From contig JACAVV010000017.1 of assembly GCA_024648695.1 (NCBI GenBank), positions 1-64,000 on the forward strand: a DNA stretch of 64,000 nt, written 5' to 3'. Every line of letters begins with the position of its first letter. The first letter of the stretch is position 1. The translations under genes and the position numbers were made by a program. This document shows, in pieces, positions 7,701 through 15,400 of the stretch. This stretch comes from Nitrospina sp. (GTDB lineage: Bacteria; Nitrospinota; Nitrospinia; Nitrospinales; JACRGP01). The notes beneath the pieces are model-generated. The model ran no database searches and was not told the DNA's origin. It saw nothing but the letters and a program-made list of their open reading frames with translations.

Positions 7701-9637
7701 TTGGTTCAACCATCGTAGAGCCCTGGGGTTCAACTTATCATGATCCTGTAACGGGTAAAGAAGTTCGCAGTGGACCTGTTGTTGATATTCATGGTACCGA
7801 GCCGGTTGCTTATGGTCGTAATGGAAGTTTCCGTGAAATCGTGGTTCAATTGCACGACACCGTTCCTCATACGGCTCAATTGATCACCGAAGGGAATCCT
7901 CCGGGAATGAGCCGGGAGAATGCAATCGCGGCAGGTCAGTCAGTATCTTTCCAGATGCCTAATGACATGATGGATGTGGCTTTCCCCATGCTGAATGGTG
8001 GAACGCACACCACAGGTGGCGGATTCAACTTCCGTGCGGCTTCTTTGGCTTCACGTTTGAAGAACAATCCTGATCCGTCCAAATTGTTTAGTAACAGTGT
8101 GCACCCGATTCCGGATACACCTACCATTCGTGCTTATAATGGTGATACGGTGGTATTCCGTGTTCTGCATGGTATGATGAATGAAACGCATACCTTGGTG
8201 TTGTCCGGTCATGGTTTCAGACCTGAACGTTATGATCCTGATTCCAGGGTTACTAATACCATCCATGTTGGTATTGCAGAACGTTATGATCTGGCAACCA
8301 CCGCTGGTGGTTATCAGCAAATGGCTGGTGATTATATATACTATGATGGAAGAACCTCTCATTTGTCAGAGGGTAGTTGGGGGCTCTTCCGGGTTTATGA
8401 TAAATTGCAAAAAGACCTGAAACCGCTTCCGGGAACGACGATTCTTCCTTCCAGGGAGAATGTTTGTCCTAAAGGCGCTCCGGTCAAAAACTTCAGTGTC
8501 GTTGCTATCGAAAAAGCTCTGAAGTTCAACCCCAACACGGAAGACGTGATTGAAGTGGATTTCGAAAGAAAACTCATTCTGTCGAATCCTAACGGCCGCA
8601 TTTTCGCGTTGGAAAATGAAGTCGCCAAAGCCGCAGACGATGGGCATATGCCTCATCCATTGACCCTGCGGGCTAACATTGGCGATTGTGTTCAGATCAA
8701 GTTGACCAACCGCTTGAAGGATGGAAATACTTCTATCCATCTGAACAACATCGCATTTGATCCCAAGAAGTCTCAGGGAATCAATGTGGGTGACAATCCT
8801 GGAGACCAGACTGTAGCTCCCGGAAAATCCAAGTTGTACAAGTTCTACGCGCACCCGGATTACAATTTGAACGGTGCCCTGATTTGGGACTTCGGTAACT
8901 TGACCAACAACGTTCGTAACGGAATGTTTGGTGCGGTTATTATCGGGCCTCGCGGATCGGTTTATCGCGACCCTGATACCGGTAAAGACATTTCACTGGG
9001 TAACTCCTGGAAAGCGGACGTTATTATCGACAAATCGCATCCTGAAAATGCCCATCTCAGTAATTACCGGGATTTCGCATTGTATTTCCAGGATGAAGAT
9101 AATATCATCGGTACTTCGTTCATGCCTTACCTGCAAAACGTGGCTGGTTTGACGGGTGTTAATTACCGCCTTGAGCCATGGACTTACCGGGAAGACGAAG
9201 GTTGTGAATTGGGTAACATCTTCACGCCTTGTGTGGCGGCAGATTCTGATCCTGCCACTCCGGTATTGAAAGCACATGCAGGTGACCGTGTGATGATCAA
9301 CGTGTTCGGTGCACACAATGAGCAGAACCAGATGTTCAATCTGGACGGCCATCAGTGGCGGCGACACATCAACCAGGAAAACTCGGATATGATCGACGTT
9401 GAAGAGTTTGGTGGTGGTGAGTTCATTCAGGCCTTCTTTAATGCAGGCGGAACGTACAAAACTCCTGGCACCTACCTCTGGTTGAATGCACGGACTCCGT
9501 ATCAGCAAGCGGGTCAGTGGGGATACTTCAAAGTATTGCCTTCTGGTGATAGAAGCATTCTGCCGCTGTCCGGCGTGACCAAAGGCGGGTCCACCGCTTC
9601 AGTACCTAATGATGATAAGCTTTCTTACAACAAGTAA
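4733..9637 (+). CDS. giant exported multicopper oxidase, copy 1
   Basis: This 1634-residue secreted protein is probably a metal or inorganic-substrate oxidase. The signal peptide is about residues 9-30. Copper motifs visible are HSHHPHGG (433-440), HCHVAHH followed by GM (510-521, the classic trinuclear plus type-1 signature), HPHFF (829-833), WHDHAF (975-980) and HGMMNETHT (1146-1154). Six cupredoxin-like units can be traced by their closing strands, near 275-298, 508-527, 972-997, 1200-1221, 1383-1406 and 1581-1601. The last three have lost the histidines. The length and motif layout recall the Mn-oxidising MofA/MnxG group (MofA is about 1660 residues, from memory), so Mn(II) or Fe(II) oxidation is a reasonable guess, not a demonstrated role. 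A GGAGG six bases before the ATG fixes the start. A strong terminator follows. Copy 2 at 12426-17333 is highly similar throughout. Confidence 0.85.
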   Translation: MVVRSCKWKRFWQALVIGGLSLGLCLPAVGAVPDAGKDAETSSQNRPAWLEKLERQIDFEEAMEGKEGLQDRLDNTMKKLMDNLKGKVMEHATPASEGGAFHESWAAHQLGQGYLLGPTEVADKVFKGAHCPSSAPVKSYEISAINVEVTLNQWGDYYPGYMYVLTKNVEQVRKDEERNAAAREDENDPGAVSNGLQGDVIQPIVLRGNQGDCVRFKVHNEVEDEDIAFQVNGSGIIISESGLPASAASPGAVIHSGEEQDFEWYIPIDEQEGAHMIQSHAGRDPSSLGLIGAFIVEPAGSRYLDPLNNNAPLESGWEATIANDDSKDFREFVLFYHEVGDESFRPLNRHGEMIPQRDPQTDAYRPSARAMNYRSEPFGINNLAVQEKHFHFEDESLAYSSYTFGDAPTTIPRSYLGDPAKFRLIHGGGEVFHSHHPHGGTIRWTRSPKREVQLTNLTTAAWNGPVKYPVVRTTTDRVDVEVIGPSEALDLETECGSGLCQRLAGDFLFHCHVAHHYVAGMWGYWRVYNTLQDGNYPSGSTDVMPPLAELPDRKGRIPKPITSDQIVGKTMDWFGKKFKVVGEGASDWSKEIPVVNIKDWVKYMLPPQGKPGHTDDPKGQILAYDGSVWDYDWKGNQALSERESIVKWPKYKSPHPGERHPLLFAPGTGKLAWPHMNPHFGKRVPFARHHGGAPWLEPFHIAKDNGQLVTESGSNKTAANTETSSPAKPGEQGRWSLCPPGAGRKQYNLHFINTPIELSGAVGETKPIVDKYGLIYVIDEEMAEVKADPKKAWPLVIRANVYDCVDVLLSSEWDDDDFTNFQMSKVNIHPHFFQFDNQASDGVISGFSYDQSMRSYTQFTKKEKNGHHVGMPVPMNAKLTADVKSGSDSVEIEMAHGATPYHVGADIIVGIAQPNKKDARWIKSIDPEPLKAKDGKYKITFTEPLTHSHKKGEIVTTEYVRYRWWVDADVGLVFWHDHAFGATTWPHGGIGSTIVEPWGSTYHDPVTGKEVRSGPVVDIHGTEPVAYGRNGSFREIVVQLHDTVPHTAQLITEGNPPGMSRENAIAAGQSVSFQMPNDMMDVAFPMLNGGTHTTGGGFNFRAASLASRLKNNPDPSKLFSNSVHPIPDTPTIRAYNGDTVVFRVLHGMMNETHTLVLSGHGFRPERYDPDSRVTNTIHVGIAERYDLATTAGGYQQMAGDYIYYDGRTSHLSEGSWGLFRVYDKLQKDLKPLPGTTILPSRENVCPKGAPVKNFSVVAIEKALKFNPNTEDVIEVDFERKLILSNPNGRIFALENEVAKAADDGHMPHPLTLRANIGDCVQIKLTNRLKDGNTSIHLNNIAFDPKKSQGINVGDNPGDQTVAPGKSKLYKFYAHPDYNLNGALIWDFGNLTNNVRNGMFGAVIIGPRGSVYRDPDTGKDISLGNSWKADVIIDKSHPENAHLSNYRDFALYFQDEDNIIGTSFMPYLQNVAGLTGVNYRLEPWTYREDEGCELGNIFTPCVAADSDPATPVLKAHAGDRVMINVFGAHNEQNQMFNLDGHQWRRHINQENSDMIDVEEFGGGEFIQAFFNAGGTYKTPGTYLWLNARTPYQQAGQWGYFKVLPSGDRSILPLSGVTKGGSTASVPNDDKLSYNK

Positions 9638-9661
9638 CTTGTTGTAAGTCGGTCATCGAAG

Positions 9662-9698
9662 TTAAGGGGCTCCTTCGGGAGCCCCTTAAATTAACTTC
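9662..9698 (+). terminator. rho-independent terminator after oxidase copy 1
   Basis: A perfect 12-bp stem (TTAAGGGGCTCC with its complement) encloses a TTCG tetraloop at 9662-9689, followed by an AT-rich tail. It closes the HtrA-oxidase transcription unit and separates it from the copper-site protein gene. Confidence 0.85.
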
Positions 9699-9815
9699 CT
9701 CAAATTCGTGTTTAGAGGATAATAGGGAAAGTTTGTCCTGTTATTGTCCTTTAATTACGGATTTGAGGGTTTTGTTTTTTTGTTTGGTTTTATTATTAAC
9801 TGGAGGGTTTAAGGG

Positions 9816-10619
9816 ATGATTAACAGAAAATTAGTATTAGTTTCATTAGTAAGCTTGGCACTGGTGTTTGGCGCTTCTTCTGCCTTTGCTAAAAAAGCAA
9901 AGTATAAAGAAGGTGCTGTCAAAGACGGTGGTTCAATCAGTGGAGTGGTTTCCTTTGCTGGTAAAGTGCCTGAAGCCAAAATGCAGGATTTGACCAAGGA
10001 AAAAAATCCGGAATTCTGCTCCAAGCATCCGGAAGCAAAAGATGGAGTTCGCCCGATTCAAAAAGTGGTTGTGTCTGATGGAAAATTGAAAGACGCGGTG
10101 GTTTTCATTGAAAACATCACCGAAGGTAAGAAATGGGACACCAAGCCGATCGTTTTCCATTTTGAAAACTGCGATATCCAACCCCGTGTTTCCATCGTAA
10201 GAAAGACCCCTAAAGGTCAAAAGGAAAATCTGGTTCAGGTTATCAACGAAGACACCGACATTCTCCACAACCCGCATGGATACAGTGTTAAAGGTGCTGT
10301 TCGAGCGACCTTGTTCAACAAGCCGTTGCCGACCAAAGGGTCTGTTGCAGACGTGACCAAGAACATGAAGCGTTTCAAGCAGAAAAAAGACAAACATTTC
10401 TTCCTGCAGTGCGATCAGCATAACTTCATGGAAGCTGATGGACGAATCGTATGGAATCCTTACTTTTCGATTTCCGGAGCGGATGGTTCTTTCAAAATTG
10501 ATCAGGTTCCTGCCGGTAAATACAAAGTTACCGCATGGCATCCTTATGCCGGTTCTGTGACCCAGGAAGTAACGGTTGCAGGTGGTGCTGATGCCGCTAC
10601 CAATTTTGAAATCAAATAA
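9816..10619 (+). CDS. periplasmic cupredoxin-like protein with a carboxypeptidase-regulatory-like domain
   Basis: This 267-residue exported protein has a signal peptide at 1-25 ending AFA. It carries what looks like a type-1 copper site: a histidine in HNPHGY (H151 or H154) and the cluster CDQHNFM (C199, H202, M205). The spacing C-x2-H-x2-M is that of small blue copper proteins. The C-terminal part (about 213-267) has the DGSFKIDQVPAGKYKVTAWH pattern of carboxypeptidase-regulatory/transthyretin-like beta domains, and the N-terminal ISGVVSFAG is similar. An AACTGGAGGG precedes the ATG by about 10 nt. It sits between the two giant multicopper oxidases, so it may be the electron acceptor of, or a copper donor to, those enzymes. 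That pairing is inferred from position and the predicted copper site. It has its own terminator. Confidence 0.75.
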   Translation: MINRKLVLVSLVSLALVFGASSAFAKKAKYKEGAVKDGGSISGVVSFAGKVPEAKMQDLTKEKNPEFCSKHPEAKDGVRPIQKVVVSDGKLKDAVVFIENITEGKKWDTKPIVFHFENCDIQPRVSIVRKTPKGQKENLVQVINEDTDILHNPHGYSVKGAVRATLFNKPLPTKGSVADVTKNMKRFKQKKDKHFFLQCDQHNFMEADGRIVWNPYFSISGADGSFKIDQVPAGKYKVTAWHPYAGSVTQEVTVAGGADAATNFEIK

Positions 10620-10631
10620 GTAGTTTTTTTA

Positions 10632-10670
10632 ACAGTACCGGAGCCAGGAGTTCCGGTACTGTTTTTTTTT
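10632..10670 (+). terminator. rho-independent terminator after the cupredoxin-like gene
   Basis: An ACAGTACCGG stem pairs with CCGGTACTGT across a loop of about 10 bases, and a run of nine or more T follows. The gene 70 bases further on is on the opposite strand. Confidence 0.9.
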
Positions 10671-10740
10671 GGCTATAAACCTAGAATTAGGTCAGTTGAG
10701 TGAAATCTTGGAGTGGAAGTAGATAATTGTAAGGGGAGTA

Positions 10741-11241
10741 TTAATCGCAGGATTCGGTGAATTGCTTTTGCAGGTGTTTAATGAAAACCAGATGTTCGCG
10801 TTCGGCCTTTTCTAGCTTTGTTAAAAAGGTTTTAACTTCTATTTGAGTGCAGAATTCACCCAATAGCGAATAAAACTCAATGGAAATTTTTTCGGCTTCA
10901 ATGGCAAAGTTGAAAGCTTTTTGAATGCCATCAAATTCTGGAACATTGGCCATCACTTCGTCCAACTTTGGAAAAATATCCGTTTGAAACTCGGTTTTGA
11001 TAACCTCCCGAACCGATTCCTGGGTTTCCCAACCCATGGGCGCTCCGGGTTTATCAATCAATAACTTTTTAAACTGCTTTTCATGCTGACTTTCTTCGTG
11101 GGCCAATGTATTGACCAGTTCTTTAATCTTTGGGTCAGGGATATGCTTAGCAAGCTCTGAATAATATGCCGCGCCTTCCCTTTCTATTTTTTGGGAAACC
11201 TCCAGTATTTCATTGATTGTAATATCAGTTTCGGTAGTCAT
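10741..11241 (-). CDS. rubrerythrin/ferritin-like diiron protein
   Basis: The 166-residue all-helical protein carries two sets of diiron ligands: E22 and the EESQH set (E50, H53) in the first half, and E117 (EAEKISIEFY) and E147-x-x-H150 (EREH) in the second. These are the hallmarks of the rubrerythrin-type ferritin-like fold. The rubredoxin domain of true rubrerythrins is missing. Likely roles are peroxide reduction or iron handling in the cytoplasm; there is no signal peptide. It is transcribed opposite to its neighbours between the two oxidase genes, which places iron or oxidative-stress handling next to the copper oxidases. The ATG at 11241 has a GGGGAAA stretch just upstream. Confidence 0.82.
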   Translation of the reverse strand: MTTETDITINEILEVSQKIEREGAAYYSELAKHIPDPKIKELVNTLAHEESQHEKQFKKLLIDKPGAPMGWETQESVREVIKTEFQTDIFPKLDEVMANVPEFDGIQKAFNFAIEAEKISIEFYSLLGEFCTQIEVKTFLTKLEKAEREHLVFIKHLQKQFTESCD

Positions 11242-11495
11242 CGTTTCCCCAAGATTAATATTAACGGGTCTTTAAAGTAGTTAACCGTTTAAGATGTTTC
11301 TAAGAATTAAACGATTTATTATTTTTTATGTTTTTTCAGGGTTTTTAATATTTCTTAATTCCATGCTTTGTTGTACTTTATATTCATGATCTTTATTATG
11401 TTTTTAAATTCCCTAAAATGATCTTGTATTTTAAGGTTTAGTTTAAATATCCCGTTTTATTAATTATTATTCAGGAGACATCCGGTTCTGCGAGA

Positions 11496-12086
11496 ATGAC
11501 CCTACCCGATCCAATTGAGACGTTTAGACAAAAGCTGGAAAATGATTCCGATAAGGATATTTATCAGGAATACATCCTCCCTCATTTTCAAATTATGTTC
11601 AATTCCGCCTGGAGATTGAGTGGTAACCGTGAAGATGCAGAAGATCTGGTCCAGGAGACCTTTTTTTACGCAATCAAAAATTTTTCCCAATTGCGCGACC
11701 GTAACAAGTGCAAGTACTGGTTGTTTGCCATTTTAAAAAACCTTTTTCTCAAGGAAATTGAAAAAGGAAAAAAGCGGCTGGAAATGGAGTTCGACCTGTT
11801 TAGCAATCATTTACACGACATAAATAATATTGAAAATGAACTGATTAAGGACGAGACTAAAAAAAATATTCGTGCGTTGATCGATAAAATGGATGATCGG
11901 CTGAAACGTCCTATTCTGATGTTTTATTATGAAAGACTTTCTTATAAAGAGGTCGCTGAATCGTTAAATATTCCCATTGGAACGGTAATGTCCCGCATTG
12001 CCCGTGGAAAAGTCTTTTTGAAAAAAGAGTTGATCCGCTCAAGAGAGTTTCAGATTGAAGTCGAAAAGCTGATGAAAAAGCTGTGA
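11496..12086 (+). CDS. ECF-type RNA polymerase sigma factor
   Basis: This 196-residue sigma-70-family protein has only regions 2 and 4. Region 2 is marked by EDAEDLVQETFFYAIKNF (residues about 46-63) and WLFAILKNLF (75-84). Region 4 shows YYERLSYKEVAESLNIPIGT followed by a VMSRIARGKVFLKKEL helix (about 143-178). No anti-sigma gene follows; the next gene is the second giant oxidase, about 340 bases away on the same strand. It may therefore control that oxidase, or the block as a whole, in answer to metal or redox state. The ATG at 11496 is preceded by AGGAGA about 17 bases upstream, which is further than usual, so a slightly different start cannot be excluded. Confidence 0.85.
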   Translation: MTLPDPIETFRQKLENDSDKDIYQEYILPHFQIMFNSAWRLSGNREDAEDLVQETFFYAIKNFSQLRDRNKCKYWLFAILKNLFLKEIEKGKKRLEMEFDLFSNHLHDINNIENELIKDETKKNIRALIDKMDDRLKRPILMFYYERLSYKEVAESLNIPIGTVMSRIARGKVFLKKELIRSREFQIEVEKLMKKL

Positions 12087-12425
12087 TTCTTCATGGTTCC
12101 ACCCAAAATTCTTATTAAATTATAAGAAAATTCCTTCAAAACAAATTTTTCCCCCGCCTTTTTGATTTTTTTGCCTCCAAACCCCTTAAAAAGCCATAAA
12201 TAAAGGAATAAAACCTCCTCTCCAGGATCTATAGATCATACGGAGGAAATCTCTGTATATGGATTTTCCAACCTGTCTATTTTTCTATTTATCCTGACTT
12301 CTCAATTGAAAGGGGATCCCTATTGTTTTTTCGGGATTTTGGGAAGTTTACCGGACCCATACACTGCCGGAAGGCAGATTGGAACAATTTATGGTCGTTT
12401 TATTAACAAAATAAGGAGGAGGTAT
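12087..12425 (+). promoter_or_regulatory. leader region of oxidase copy 2, with a possible 12-codon leader peptide
   Basis: This 339-base interval holds a perfect 12-base palindrome, GATCTATAGATC (12226-12237), then GGAGGA at 12242-12247 and an ATG at 12259 that opens a 12-codon frame ending in TGA at 12295-12297 (MDFPTCLFFYLS). The oxidase itself has a separate, strong AAGGAGGAGG at 12413-12422. The palindrome could be an operator and the short frame a leader peptide. Both are suggestions from sequence only. Confidence 0.35.
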
Positions 12426-15400
12426 ATGGAAAAGGAAAAGGTCAGGAAACTGTCTCGAGTTTCCATTCCGGTTCTGTCTATCCTGTTTCTATTGTGGACA
12501 CTGGCGGGCTTGAGTATAGCCGCAGTCCCGGAAGCAGATGGCCAGAAAGTTTTATCCCATGAACGGCCTGCCTGGCTCGAAAAGCTTGAAAGGCAGATCG
12601 ATTTTGAGGAAATGATGGAAGGTAAGGAGGGTCTCCAGGATCAGTTGGATGGCACCATGAAAAAACTCATGGACAGCCTGAAAACCAAGGTGATGGAGCA
12701 TGCCACCCCTGCTTCCGAAGGCGGACAATTTCATGAGTCCTGGGCCGCGCATCAGTTGGGCCAGGGTTATTTGTTAGGGCCAACAGAAGCGGCTGATAAG
12801 GTATTCAAAGGCGCTCATTGTCCCAGTTCCGCACCTGTGAAATCTTACGACGTATCTGCGATCAATGTGGAAGTCACGTTGAACCAATGGGGCGATTATT
12901 ACCCGGGTTACATGTACGTGCTTACCAAGGACATCGATCAGGTTCGTAAGGATGAAGAAACGAACGCTAAAGCCCGTGAAGATGAGTTGGATCCGGGAGC
13001 CTTGATTACAGGACTCCAGGGAGACATCATCCAGCCGCTCGTTATTCGAGGGAATCAGGGTGATTGTGTTCGCGTTAAGGTTAGAAATGCTGTTGAAGAT
13101 GAAGACATTGCATTTCAGGTAAACGGTTCTTCGATGATCATTAGTGAATCCGGCTTGCCCGCAAGTGCCGCTTCTCCGGGTGCTGTTGTTGCTACCGGCA
13201 AATCACAGGATTTCGAATGGTATATCCCGATCGACGAGCAGGAAGGCTCTCATATGATTCAGAGTCATGTTGGCCGCGATCCTTCTGCTTTGGGCCTGAT
13301 CGGTGCTTTTATCGTTGAACCTTTTGGTTCAACCTATCATGATCCATTGAATGATAACAAGCCATTGGAATCCGGTTGGCAAGCCACCATCGCCAATGCG
13401 GACTCTAAGGATTTTCGTGAGTTCGTTTTATTTTATCACGAAGTGGGCGACGAGTCTTTTCGTCCATTGAACCGTCACGGCGAAATGATTCCTCAGCGTG
13501 ATCCTCAGACTGACGCCTACCGTCCTTCTGCACGCGCAATGAATTATCGCAGTGAACCTTTTGGTATTAACAATCTGGCGACTCAGGAAAAAATGTTTCA
13601 TTTTGAAGATGAATCTTTGTCGTACAGTTCATACACCTTTGCAGACGCACCGACCACGATCCCTCGATCGTATCTTGGGGACCCTGCAAAGTTTCGCTTG
13701 ATTCATGGCGGTGGTGAAGTGTTCCATTCCCATCATCCACATGGAGGAAGTATCCGCTGGACCCGTTCTCCGAAACGGGAACCACATTTGGAAAACTTAA
13801 CGACCGCCGCGTGGAATGGTCCGGTTAAGTATCCAGTAGTTCGTACCACCACTGACCGTGTAGATGTTGAAGTTATCGGTCCTTCCGAAGCTTTGGATCT
13901 GGAAACGGAATGTGGCTCTGGATTGTGTCAGCGTTTGGCAGGTGACTTTCTGTTCCATTGTCACGTAGCCCATCACTATGTAGCTGGTATGTGGGGTTAC
14001 TGGCGTGTTTACAACACTTTGCAGGACGGAAACTATCCGCATGGAAGCACAGATGTAATGCCTCCTCTGGCGGAACTCCCGGATCGTAAAGGTAGAATTC
14101 CGAAACCGATCACATCCGATCAAATTGCTGGAAAAACGATGGATTGGTTTGGGAAGAAGTTTAAAGTGGTTGCTAAAGGCGACAGTGATTGGAGCAAGGA
14201 AATTCCAGTTGTTAACATTAAAGACTGGGTAAAATACATGTTGCCGCCTAAAGGTCAACCTGGACATACCGATGATGAAAAAGGTCAGATTTTGGCTTAC
14301 GACGGTTCTGTTTGGGATTATGACTGGGATGGTATTAAAGCCATGTCTGAAAAAGAGACCACTTATAAAGTGGCTAAATACATTTCACCTGAACCTGGGA
14401 AGCGACACCCGATTTTATTTGCCCCGGGAACCGGTAAATTGGCTTGGCCGCACATGACGCCGCATTTTGGAAAACGTGTTCCTTTTGCACGGCATCATGG
14501 GGGTGCTCCCTGGCTTGAACCTTTTCACATTGCCAAGGATAACGGGCAGTTAGTGACCGAATCCGGAAGTAATAAAACCCCAGCCAACCTGGAAACCTCT
14601 TCGCCTGCAAAACCGGGTGAACAGGGTCGCTGGAGTTTGTGTCCCGCAGGTGCAGGCCGAAAACAGTACAATCTCCACTTTATCAATACGCCGATCGAGT
14701 TGTCGGGAGCCGTAGGCGATACGCCTCCGATTATCGATAAGTACGGTTTGATTTATGTTATTGATGAAGATATGGCAGAGGTGAAAGCGGATCCGAAAAA
14801 AGCCATCCCATTGGTTATCCGGGCCAACGTTTATGATTGTGTTGACCTGCTTTTGACCAGTGAATGGAACGATGACGATTTCACCAATTTCCAAATGTCC
14901 AAGCTGAATATTCATCCTCATTTCTTTCAGTTTGATAATCAGGCTTCGGACGGTGTTATCTCCGGGTTCTCATATGATCAGTCCATGCGTCCATATACTC
15001 AATTCACTAAAAAAGAGAAAGATGGACACCATTTAGGAATGCCGGTTCCGATGAACGCTAAACTGACGGCAGACGTCAAAGCGGGATCGAAAACGGTTGA
15101 ACTTCAAATGGCAGAGCATGCGACGCCTTTCCATATTGGAACCGATATCATCGTTGGTATTGAGCAACCCAATAAGAAGGACGCTCGTTGGATTGAAGCT
15201 ATGGATCCGCCAGCGACTAAAGCCAAAGACGGTAAATATAAAATCACCTTTACCGAGCCTTTGACCCATAGTCATAAAGCGGGCGAAATCGTTAGTACAG
15301 AATTCGTTCGATACCGCTGGTGGGTGGATGTGGACTTAGGTCTTGTGTTCTGGCATGACCATGCATTTGGTGCAACCACCTGGCCGCATGGTGGTATTGG

